In this document: positions 12,293 to 64,000 of the stretch, one piece after another
How positions within the stretch are numbered: the first letter of the stretch is position 1
How the letters are laid out: every line of letters begins with the position of its first letter
DNA from: Merluccius polli
Lineage: Eukaryota > Chordata > Actinopteri > Gadiformes > Merlucciidae
Assembly: GCA_030340625.1 (NCBI GenBank)
Contig: JAOPHQ010000573.1
Location: 247,501 to 311,500 of the forward strand
Direction: 5' to 3'
Length of the DNA: 64,000 nt
Made by a program: the position numbers and the translations under genes
Notes under the pieces: model-generated
Databases searched by the model: none
What the model was told of the DNA's origin: nothing
What the model saw: only the letters and a program-made list of their open reading frames with translations

Positions 12293-13250
12293 TCAGTTAC
12301 TTGCTACGTACAGGTGGTTTAGATTCCTCCAACCAGATGTTTTTTCCCCCAATAATATTATTTTGTCCTTTGCTTACTTTAATGAACAAACCACCCCTTT
12401 CTACAAACTGCAGTACTACATGAAATCACATTGGCCCCTTTTCATTTCTCCTCCTACATCCAATTTTCTTTGCCTGTCACCCTAGGGTGCTCCACTGCCA
12501 CCCTGTTAATTCCCCCAGAGCCGTGGAAACCACTCCACCTCCATGTCCTCCTGTTGACTTTGGTCTCAATGCTTCAGCAACAACAACGCGTCGCGTCAAA
12601 TCAAATAGTAATTTGGTCCGGGAGACGTGAAAATAACAAAACAAGGAGAATGTGGGAGGGGAGGCGACATTTTGGGGAAAACTATTCAAACTGGAAATGA
12701 ATCAGTGGGTAACAACAGGTGTGGAGCCTGCATGAATAGACCTGAAGAGATGTGATGTTTACTCATTGTCACATGATCATGTGTTACAGAGAAATGCACA
12801 GCGGACGAGTGAGTGTGTGCACATGTGCATGCACACACACACACACACACACTAAGGAGCAGGTCATAGGAGGGCATCTTCTGATCATCAATAGTTGCCT
12901 ACAGGCAGGCTGCAGACACTGGGGGGCAAAAACAGTGCCTTTCGTTCCTGCATGCCTTTCGACTGGCAGCCGAGACACCCTAGCCACCGCACATGATCCT
13001 GCCCTACCCCTGAACCCTTGAACAACAACCAGATGCATATCACAACAAGCGCTGCGTGTCAGAAGATGAAGGATCAGGGATCCGTGGTTGTGGATTCCGG
13101 CGAAGTCCGCTGCAAGGTTTGTCCTCGTGGGCACAGCCTTCACTCTCACGCCCCGAACCCGAGTTTAATCCCACATTGTCAGCACTTCTAACCTCGGCAA
13201 GCGGCCGACGCTGTACCCGCCACCGCTGCAGACGTGCATGCCATAAGTGA
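12293..13250. other. Intergenic, no gene recognised
   Basis: Contains one short CA run (12827-12852). Frames are short; no conserved protein. Confidence 0.5.
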
Positions 13251-13251
13251 T

Positions 13252-13268
13252 CGCTTTCTCTCTCTCTC

Positions 13269-13308
<40 letters not shown>
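13252..13308. repeat. (CT)n microsatellite
   Basis: CT run with one CCCT interruption. Confidence 0.95.
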
Positions 13309-13311
<3 letters not shown>

Positions 13312-14077
13312 CTGCAGGGGCCTCCACTTCATCAAAGCCCAGCTAATCAGAAAGCCAGCCTGTGAAGGAGCGCAGCTACGGATGGACTAGCTATGGATCA
13401 GCACAAAAGTAAACTGGCATTTTTTTAGGGAGTAGAAAAAACAAATTATTGAACATGGGAGGATCCACCCATCATTGGCGATACTGGAAGTCAACGTCTC
13501 CGCGTGACGGCTTCCAGGCTTTTCAGTCGTCATTGCCGCGATTGAAGGCCCTGATTGAAGCCGTGATTGAAGGTTAACAGCATGGCATTTCCGTCGTTTA
13601 TTTTCATTTCTTTTTTTTCAAGTGTGCAATTTAGCATTCGCGCCAGGCCGGGCCGACTTCTTTGTTGTGCTGTTTTCTCCACAGCTCCTGCTGCATTCTG
13701 CATTGTTTTCCTTTCCGGTCCACATTTCGCATTGGAGCCCCTTCTTCACACTTGTCCCATTTCTGGTTCCACGTTAGATAATGGACCTGCAGATTCGTGT
13801 TTACTACTACAACCACAGCGGACACTAAGAACTGCAAAAACACATTGACAGCTATGTATACATATTAGCGGGTGATTCGTGGGCGGGTCATGGTCGCCAG
13901 GTTTTTAATGGTTGGTCATGATTACGATGCGCTGTTCCCCCACGCTCGCCCGCACTCCGACGCACACCTGTGCACGGGCCAGACGGCAGAAGTGCGCCCA
14001 CGTGTTAGTCATTAAGTCGTGGAAGCGGTGCCTCCTCGAGACACCTGAACAGAATAATTGCCACAACAGCACATGGT

Positions 14078-14136
14078 GAGGAGGAGGAGGAGGAGGAGGA
14101 GTAGGAGGAGGAGGAGGAGGAGGAGGAGGAGGGCGG
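14078..14136. repeat. (GGA)n microsatellite
   Basis: GGA triplets followed by a G-rich stretch to about 14158. Confidence 0.95.
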
Positions 14137-14335
14137 GTGGGGGGACGGGGGGGGGGTTGGCACACAGTGAAACATCTGGCTTTGAGGTGACAGTTTGTGA
14201 CAAATGTGCTGCTGACTGGATTCCTAATTTAATGTTCAACGCAGTAATTGCTTAAGGAAAAGCATATGCTTGTGAAGCATTTTTCTCCTTAGCCCATAAA
14301 CAACTGAAATGCAGAAGTATCTGTATGTGAGACTG

Positions 14336-14420
14336 CTGTGTGTGTGTGTGTGTGCGTGCGTGTGTGTGCGCGTGTGTGTGTGTGAGAGCATGCGCGTGCA
14401 TGCACGTGTGCGTGTGTGTA
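14336..14420. repeat. (TG)n microsatellite, imperfect
   Basis: TG run with CG interruptions. Confidence 0.9.
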
Positions 14421-14569
14421 ATTGGACAATAAATCAAGGGAAGAATGGAAAAGAAAATATCTTCATGATTTATACATGTTGGTTTATGAGTACACAGGGG
14501 AGTTGAAATGAGAGAGAGAAAGAATGAAAATGAAATTAAGAAAGATGGGAAAAATCGAATTAAGAAATA

Positions 14570-14572
14570 ATA

Positions 14573-14612
<40 letters not shown>

Positions 14613-14644
14613 CAGACAGAAAGAAAGAAAGAAAGAAGACAGAC

Positions 14645-14699
<55 letters not shown>

Positions 14700-14728
14700 C
14701 CGAAAGAACAAAAGAACGAAAGAAACTT
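14570..14728. repeat. (GAAA)n microsatellite
   Basis: About 160 bp of GAAA with GACA interruptions. Confidence 0.95.
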
Positions 14729-15229
14729 AAGCCTCTATATTCCTGGTGTTATTCGCCCTGTCACACAGCAGTTTGATTCCCCAGCCCGCTGATGTACCAC
14801 TAGGTTAATGCCAGCAGAAGCCTACTTTGTAATGTGCTAAACCGAGTGGGGAATATTAAAGATGTATCACCTCACCCTATTAGATCTGCAAGAGTTTCTG
14901 ATGAGGAGATATTCTCCTTGTAAATGTTTAACCCGCTAGGTATTTTCTTCTTTGCATAGCCCAACTGTCAGTTTAGTTAATGGCCAATGACATCATGTCA
15001 AAATACCCGCTAAGGAGAGAAAGCCTTTAACACTGAGCTGCTTCATCTAATCAGCAGTGATCACAGCTGAGTGCGGGAGGCAGGAAACACCGCTATAGGC
15101 TACATGGGACACAAAAACCTGTCAATCTATCCGGTCTTTGACCACACAGTATACACTGGTTAAACCAACCTCTGTTCAGAATGTGTCTTACTGTTCATTA
15201 TGTGACATATGTTCATTATACGTGTGCTA

Positions 15230-15594
15230 AATTGAAGGTCAATTAAGGTATGATTTGAGCGTTGTAAATAGAGAGCACGAAAATAAGCCAGATTTTGAAA
15301 CTAAACAACCAAAGTAACCCTCACCCTCTGCTCCCTCCCTCGCGACATTTCTCCGCCATTAAGGAGTGTTCCATTCAATGCGATTGACAGGTAATATTGA
15401 TTCCCCAAACCAATCAGGTAAGAGATGCCCTGATTGGTTAGAAATGATCCAGGAGTGGTCTAAAATTTAGGCGCAGTCAAATGGGAACAGATATTCTCAC
15501 AGTGCATTTCACTCACGTAATAGCTGACGGATGGCTAGGCCATTTCTAACAAATTACACTCAAACAATTGCTCTTAAATCTTACCTGCAACACC
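15230..15594 (-). mobile_element. TTAA-type MITE, degenerate copy
   Basis: Reverse-orientation relative of the element at 28704-29107. The right end AAATCTTACCTGCAACACCT is followed by TTAA, and the body shares CATTTCTAACAAATTACACTC and the CAGTGCAT region. The left end is decayed. Confidence 0.65.
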
Positions 15595-15599
15595 TTTAA

Positions 15600-16959
15600 C
15601 AATCAAGATGAATGGATAGACAGATATAGGCCAATACTAGGTAGTATATATGTTGATCGATTGATTAATTAGTGGACTTCACTACCACCATTCTTACTAC
15701 ACATGATACTTACACTAAATCGCACATCTCCCACCCTTTTGTGAAATGGAATGAAAGTCTTCGCGTATTTGTGAATTTCAAGGACACTTGCATGCCGACA
15801 TCGATAGCCAGGGCCCTGTGGAAAACACCAGCACAACAGTTTGAACGGCTGCGTGGATCAAACCAACAACAGTGTCTTTAGCTTGAGCTCAAGAGCCACC
15901 TGTGACAATACCATCGGAAAGGAACCCTGACACACACTCAATAACAGGAGATACCGTCGCACCCTCCGCGTTTCATCCCACAACATCAAATTGTATTGTG
16001 TTCGTATACTTCCTTTCCCTTTTTTGTGCAATTTTAAACATGTCAAGCTTGTATCACAACCCGACTCATAGGTTGGACAACAAAGGGTTCACCCCACATG
16101 ATATAGCTTCAGTTAACATCCATTTAAGATGAAATAACTAACGATACCAGCATTAGATGCGAGAGTCTGTACTGTGGTGTCAGCGGTGTGTGGGAGTGCA
16201 TCGCTGAATGGAGAAGCAGTGTGGGTAGGATGTTGCGTGTCTAACAAACCAGAATCATTACAGAAACCAGTGTTGTCTGTGACAGTCCAATACAGGCAGA
16301 GTCTGAGCCATAGAGCTAGTGGCTTGTTGACTCTGCTTAAATAATTAGAGTAGCCATTATTCAACAGGTGTGGTCCAATGAAGGTCATTTATGGCCGCCC
16401 AAACTCCTCTAGGCCATCGAATGTCGTCACACGTAAGAGCATATTCCACACAATATATCCAGTGATTTAAATCGTCTCCAAATAATAAAATCAATAGTTA
16501 AACACAACACGGTGAGAATAAACAGCATTTAATCAGCATAACGTCCCTTCGGTTTTATCCAATCTTCTTACTGGATAAAGACCTGATACAAAGTATATTG
16601 AGTGGCATGAAAAAATAAAAATATAATAGTACGAGGAGCACAAACCTTGTTTGACTGTTCATCTGTTCTCGACTCCCGAACTCGAACCCCTTAAATTACT
16701 GGTCTCAAGATATTACAGTAAACTATCTCACTTTTATTAAACTATCATTCTCCATACCCTTATACCCTCGCCAAAGACACCACAATAAAAACTTTAACCA
16801 CCCTCTTAATAAGGGATTTAAATACTGCCGGTGGCCACACAAACCCTCCTTGTATAGAAACCCCTTGTGTTAAAGGTCAGCTTTAATTTTGCCCTGTGCT
16901 TCAGCATTTTAAGTGGCAGGGTTTTACAGTCTCAAAGTACCCGTCGAACACATACACAC

Positions 16960-16960
<1 letters not shown>
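15600..16960. other. Intergenic, no gene recognised
   Basis: Unique-looking AT-rich sequence. Frames up to 91 codons (16113-16388) resemble no family I know and have no splice context. Confidence 0.5.
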
Positions 16961-16962
<2 letters not shown>

Positions 16963-17045
<83 letters not shown>

Positions 17046-17133
17046 GGACGGACAGATGGACGGGAGGGAGGGAGGGAGGGAGGGAGGGAGGGAGGGAGGG
17101 AGGGAGGGAGGGAGGGATAGGTAGGTAGGTAGG

Positions 17134-17218
<85 letters not shown>

Positions 17219-17242
17219 TGATTGATTGATTGATTGATTGAT
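16963..17242. repeat. Composite microsatellite GA-GGGA-GATA-TTGA
   Basis: About 80 bp GA, then GGGA from about 17062, GGTA/GATA from about 17118 and TTGA to 17242, passing from one motif to the next by single-base steps. Confidence 0.97.
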
Positions 17243-17504
17243 CAATTACCTCCACAGTACCTTAATAATAATACAAAAGTCCACATCACAAGACAAATTG
17301 TATCATCTGGTGTTTTTCATGAACTATACCAAGAGAAGACCCAGTGCCATGTCTCGCAGCGCTAATTAGCTTTGGTACCGTAGCTCTGACACCGGCTGCA
17401 GTCTGGCTCTGTTTCCAGATGACCCCTGTCCTCCCCACTCCCCTCTGCCCTACCAGGGGGGGTTCAGAGGGAAGGCTAGGGCCATCAAAGCTGTCTCCCT
17501 CCCT

Positions 17505-17522
17505 CCCTCTCTCTCCTTCTCC

Positions 17523-17613
<91 letters not shown>
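17505..17613. repeat. (CT)n microsatellite
   Basis: Long CT run with flanking CCCT. Confidence 0.95.
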
Positions 17614-17616
<3 letters not shown>

Positions 17617-17619
17617 ACC

Positions 17620-20040
17620 TCTCCCTCTCACTGGGATCCTCAAAATAGAACACACACAAGCTCATGTGTGTGTGATGAAAAGAGAAGAAGAATAAATAAC
17701 ATGTGCAATGCCATATGTTTCCTCCTGCTGGCTGCGGTGAGCACAATGAGCTAAGTCAAGCATTGTATTTGGGATAAGACCTCACTGCTTTGAGACTAGG
17801 GTATGAAGTCATGTAGTTTGAGTATGGTAAGTACTAATATTACCTAGCAAGTAGGAAGAAACCAAAAGCGGGAACTGTTGCTGATGATTTTATTTACTAC
17901 TTTTACTGGAAGTGGTTTTTTTGAATATGGACCAAACTCATGCGTTATTCACCAGGAGCCCCCACTGGGAAACGCTCACCGGCTGTGTGTGGTGTGAATT
18001 TACACATCAAACATGTCCCTTACCTCCCCCAAACTCCCCCCCCCTCCCGCTCTCGCTATCATTCCTATCATCAGTGATTCTGCTTACATTTCAGTCATCT
18101 TTCTTCTTATAAATCTCTTCACGTTTTTCCGCAATTGCACAATTTTTAAAAAAAGCACTCAAACCAAAACATGCACACCAAGGCTTGGTTGCTAAAACAA
18201 TGTATGAAATCGCATTCAATTAACTCGTAAACGTATTGTTTTTTTGATGGGCAGTCAATAGATTACACTTTAAATATAGATTTTATTGGGGGGGATCGGA
18301 GGCAAGCATAAATATAACTGAATGCACAGCATCAATACAGAGAGAGATAAAAAAGGAAATGCATAGACCCTGTTCATGCTGTGGTGAGTTATAACCCCAG
18401 TGATACATGTGGGGTGAATCCCAATTCTAATTATATAAGCAAACTGTGATTTTTAAAACGCAGCTTGCTCGTTCTCTTAATCTATTATGGGGGGGGGGGG
18501 GTGGGAGGCATAACTTGACACTAGCACTTTCTCTGCTGGCTCATCTCATTCATATGTAAGTAGGTCAGTAGTGCATGCACAATGTAAACGGGTGCTGCTG
18601 CCCTACGATCCATTTACACATTAACACTGAGAAATCCCAACATGTCTTTTTACTTAAATCCTAAATATTCTCTCAGGGCACACTTGATGATATCTCAACA
18701 TAAAGGGGTATGCTAGGATTGGTAATGATATATGATGTTGTCCCTGAATAGAAGTCATTGCTCTTCTTAATAATGGTCCCTGTAAATTACATCAGGCTCT
18801 AGAACATTCTAAACTGGCTGAATTTAGTCTGCCGGTAACAGTGACCTCTAGATGAGTCTGGACATTGTTATATTGACACCCTTATGCAATGATTTTATTT
18901 CACCAACAACATTTCTCCTTCTTTGTCCTGATTGAAATGGTACCGATAATAATAATAATAATAATAATAATAGTAATAACTATTATTATTATTGTTGTTG
19001 TTTTTGTATTTTTTATTATTATTATAATTTTACACATTTGCCATATGGTCAGACAGAAACAAAATCTGTCAATATCTGCTAAGCCAGCTTCTTTTTCTTT
19101 CTGTTTGGAAATATTTCTGTATTTAGATCATATTTGTTTTAGAATAAAGACCTAACCCAAAAAAGAGAAAAAGGAGAATCAGTAAAACATACCAACCACT
19201 CAAAAATATACATAATTTTACCACAGTTTAAAGTGTACTTAAAGTTACTAAGAAAAATGGTAGCCTCATTCCTATTGTTCATATACTGTATTTCTATCCA
19301 GTGGCTCATTAATTAAAAAAAGGGTTGTAACTCATTCATAAAACTCAAACCATTAAAAATAGAAATCAAAATAAAAGTGCATAGAGTAAAAATTAACAGA
19401 TGTGCTGTTTTTAGGGAGGATTACTCATGGATGGAGCTAAAATTGCTGATGATTTCTGACATTTCATACAAAATAAATTTTGTATTGGTTATTGTTGTCC
19501 TCATCCACAAGTTTTTCATGTGTCATTGTGTGTTCAAATCATGCCAATTAAAATGACATGGTCCTTGTAAATATTGAATGGGACATTGACACTGGAACAC
19601 ACCAAACACACACAGCACTGCAGAGCCACACATAAAGGCATGTCATTTACATTTCAGCCCATAATTGCATTGCCTCATGTCTGCTGTTCAACAGATTGTA
19701 ATGAAAACAGACCTTACCTTTAGAAAAACCCTGTGATGGGTTCACAGGGGTCATCCACGACTCCAATTCATGTTTATTTGTTATTGTCCAAAGCCAGTCC
19801 TAAATACAAGCAACCCAGAGGTGGACAACAGGAGAAATCAAACTAGCTTTTCATTTTCACTGGATTCTAGATAATCCCTCGGAGGGATGTAATTATAGGT
19901 CAATGAAATCTCAGCTCGTGATGAAATTTGAATCGTTAAAGCTGTAATAAGGCAATTAAAAACCTAGGGACAATAAACATTTGACTTCTCCATGAGCTTG
20001 TAAGGAGTGGGCCTCTTACACGTACACTATGGTGTCATTT
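17620..20040. other. Downstream intergenic sequence, mostly repeat-free
   Basis: A poly-G (18489-18501) and an AAT/ATT tract (18945-19025) are the only clear repeats. 19040-20040 is AT-rich and free of transposon signatures; it may hold regulatory sequence or an extended 3' UTR. No gene is supported. Confidence 0.45.
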
Positions 20041-20044
20041 AACA

Positions 20045-20057
20045 TTTATTATTTATT
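20045..20057 (-). terminator. Candidate poly(A) signals of col5a1
   Basis: Two AATAAA hexamers on the minus strand (TTTATT at 20045-20050 and 20052-20057), 2.6 kb after the stop, with GT-rich sequence just downstream on the minus strand. Other AATAAA hexamers occur nearby in this AT-rich region, so the choice is tentative. Confidence 0.35.
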
Positions 20058-20238
20058 TTAAATAATACAATAAATATACTACAAATGAACATTGGTGTTG
20101 GCAGAGAGTTACAATATCACCATTCTCTCTCCACTTCACAATCGTTGGACATGACCTTTTTCAATTAATCTCTGGCAATGAGGAAACGGCTGGTTTTCTG
20201 ATGAAATCAAAACCTGGGATGTCGATCATGGCATACTA

Positions 20239-20269
<31 letters not shown>

Positions 20270-22335
20270 ACAAGAGAAAAAACTTTACAATTTCATGCAT
20301 ACAGATAGGTTTTAATGCTTCAAAAGACATACAAGAGTGGATGGCCACAGTAAACTTGAATTTATTGATATTAAAAACCAATATATCTTCTATCCTCTTT
20401 TCCTTTACACAGGTTTGACAAAACTGTGAAAAACAAACAAACAATCATCAACAGACAAACGTAAAACAAAAAAAAGAAAGAAAAAAAACAAAAAAAAGTG
20501 GCAGCATCACCGCTAGTTTTTCGGAAAATGTACAAAATTGGTTTTGTTTTGAGAAATATGTAAAATTTGGCGTATTGCATCACAATGAAAGACAATGGTC
20601 TACAAGAGTATTGAGTAATCTTAACAGAAATGGTTCAAGTCACATATGTTACGGTATGAAGAAAAATAAGCAACCAAGCAAAGGCAAACTACATAAAAAG
20701 CTGGTAAAAAGTTCTGTGGTCGGTAGGTCCTAGTGGTCACAAGCTTTACAGAGTGCATAGTTTGAACAAAGATAATAAAACTAGAATAAGGGCAAAACAA
20801 AGTAGACCAAATAAGCAATAAAAGAAGTACAGAAACAAGCTTTTTAGTCTGGCTACTCCGGAAAACTGTACTTTATAAACAAATAATGTTATGCCTTACA
20901 GCAAAATAGATGCACAGAGCGTTTTTTCCCCCAAGTTGTTTCCTAAACAACAAGGTTTTAGACTATCATTGGTACGTAAAGCTATTGTAAAAACACAAAA
21001 CAACCAAAAAAAAACACAAAAGATCTTTGGTGGGAGTTGAGGGTTGGTCAACAAAACGGTACCATGGCTACGTGCGTTGGACACACTGGGATAAACATCC
21101 TTTGGCCCTGTCACAATAGAATACACACCCACCTCTCAACTTCAAACAAAAAAACAGGGTCATATTCGCCGTGCTTCACATAATCACATGAAGGCACCGC
21201 TTTAATAGTAAAAAAAAAAGGCAAAATCCCTTGTCCTGGAGCAATAATATGCGAAACAAGCTGTGCCACTTTTGGTATTTCTGCTCCTTTTTTCCATTAC
21301 ATGAAGAGTTAGCCATTTTAGAGGATTTAGTGTTTTTGTATGCGTGTGTGGTCCGCCGAAGACAATCAATGAATCAATTAACGTAGTAAGATTGTGCCAT
21401 GCATGAGCCCCTGAACATAAATATGGATGCAGCGGAGATCTTCCTGTGTGGCATGGTCAAGAGACAATGGCGGAGGGAGTGACACCATTGTGTCTTTCAT
21501 TCAAACAACACAAACTAGAAAAATACATAGCACCACAGAAGAGAGGAAATAGCACCTAAGGTTTCGATTTCTTTGTGTTTACATTAAAATGTGACATTGT
21601 TTCTCATTGCATAGTTGGAAAGATAAGTATATGAGGAAGTAAAAAATAAGAGTAGAAACGGTTTAACTTAATAGAAATCTCTTTTCGCCACGCTTGTTGT
21701 TTTTTAAAAGAGGCCGCAAGAGGAATGTTTTGTTCTATGCAGATCAACTGAAATCAACTGTCACATAATATCACAAAGCTTGTTTTTCGTCTTTTATTTT
21801 CCATTCTGCTCTTAAATTACAAGGTGTGCTCCACATCTGCAATTAATACACCATTTTTCATCTCAGTTTTCAATTTACAAGTCGAATGTCTTTATTTAGA
21901 TTTATTTTCAGAAATTTAGATGTATTCCAATAGCCATCATCCCCTACCTCACAATTGAGATGGTCACATGCATGTTTTGAACCCAGAACCAATACACATT
22001 GACAGGAAAGAAAAAAATATACAGAATGTACTTACAACATAAAAATTATTTTATATATATTTATATATTTATATATAAGCTCCATTCGTGAGAATGGGAA
22101 GACAATTATGCACAAACAAAGCTCCCAAAGTGAATGATCAGACAATCCAAACGAAAGGCAGAGAAAGAGAAAGAAGAGATGAGGGGAAAATACAAAAGTT
22201 CAAAAAGTAAAATCAAGAAAGTCAAGCCAAATTAGATAAGAGTTCATCGCAAACACTGCAACCTTCTGAAAGAGGTGCTTTTCTTAGGGTTACCTTTTAC
22301 CGTTTTGTGGCATGAAATGGGCCATGCGTGCATGT

Positions 22336-22354
22336 GGGGGGGGGGGGGGGGGGG
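22336..22354. repeat. Poly-G tract (19), poly-C in the 3' UTR
   Basis: G19 on the plus strand, so C19 in the transcript, about 290 nt after the stop codon. Confidence 0.92.
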
Positions 22355-22641
22355 TGATGCGATGACAGGGTCGTGGGTTAAGGCTCATCCAGTTTCAAAA
22401 CTTGCATGTGATGGAGAAGGAAGGCACCAAGAGGTTTCAAGGTCGATCTTTTAAAAAAAAATCTCCTCCTATAAAGATTTGTGGTTATCCTCATCTCAAT
22501 TTTTTGCACTCGCTTTTGGGGACAAAAAGTTGTTGTTTTTTTTACAAATATAAATTGTCCTGTTACTTTCAATGATTTTGTTTATGAGAAAACAAAAATA
22601 TGCTTTATTTTTTTTCCCTCCTCCACTTGTTCAGTTAAGTC

Positions 22642-64000
<41,359 letters not shown>

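Larger units (their letters stand above)
20045..22641 (-). other. col5a1: Probable col5a1 3' UTR
   Basis: About 2.6 kb of AT-rich sequence after the stop, without frames worth keeping and, apart from a C19 run (22336-22354 as G) and short TA runs (20240-20268, 22050-22076), with few repeats. The length suits the known long 3' UTR of COL5A1. The 3' end is not proven; it is placed at the AATAAA candidates near 20045-20057. Confidence 0.55.

Noticed and set aside
16113..16388. 91-codon minus-strand frame
   Set aside because: No recognisable domain, no splice or promoter evidence; length expected by chance.

Overview
This is a vertebrate, almost certainly teleost, nuclear window. Evidence: small GT-AG exons, dense CA/GA/TTTC microsatellites and long poly-G/C runs, a tRNA-type SINE with a fish-type tail, and many short non-autonomous DNA transposons with 8-bp, TA or TTAA target duplications. 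The species cannot be named from the sequence.

One protein-coding gene is supported. It lies on the minus strand from the right edge (64000) down to a stop codon at 22642, with a probable 3' UTR continuing to about 20045. It is a fibrillar procollagen alpha chain that I identify as col5a1, the alpha-1 chain of type V collagen. I placed 60 coding exons, counting a mutually exclusive pair as two. Numbered backwards on the human 66-exon scheme they are exon 7 (partial, cut by the window end) to exon 66. Exons 7-8 encode the N-terminal variable region, 9-12 the short minor helix, 13 and the start of 14 the hinge, 14-62 the major helix, and 62-66 the C-propeptide (COLFI domain). Adding the exons gives exactly 1014 residues of uninterrupted Gly-X-Y, the standard fibrillar length, so no helix exon is missing. 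Exons 1-6 (signal peptide, laminin-G-like TSPN domain) lie beyond the window.

Three gene features stand out. (1) Exon 8 (753 bp) codes for a long Gly/Ser-rich repeat instead of only the acidic Tyr-rich sequence usual there. (2) The 69-bp exons 64A and 64B are both present, separated by only 71 nt. (3) Exon 41 has its 5' splice site inside the last unit of a 35-bp minisatellite and its polypyrimidine tract made from a TTTC microsatellite.

Positions 1 to about 20045 hold no supported gene. They hold a nested hAT-like insertion (3642-4985), an 897-bp foldback element with a perfect 8-bp target duplication (7182-8078), a CTCC/CTCA tetranucleotide field (9100-9770), a 52-bp satellite of about 25 units (10443-11747), a SINE (12015-12185) and several long microsatellites. 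The introns hold further MITEs, LINE 3' remnants and simple repeats, listed separately.
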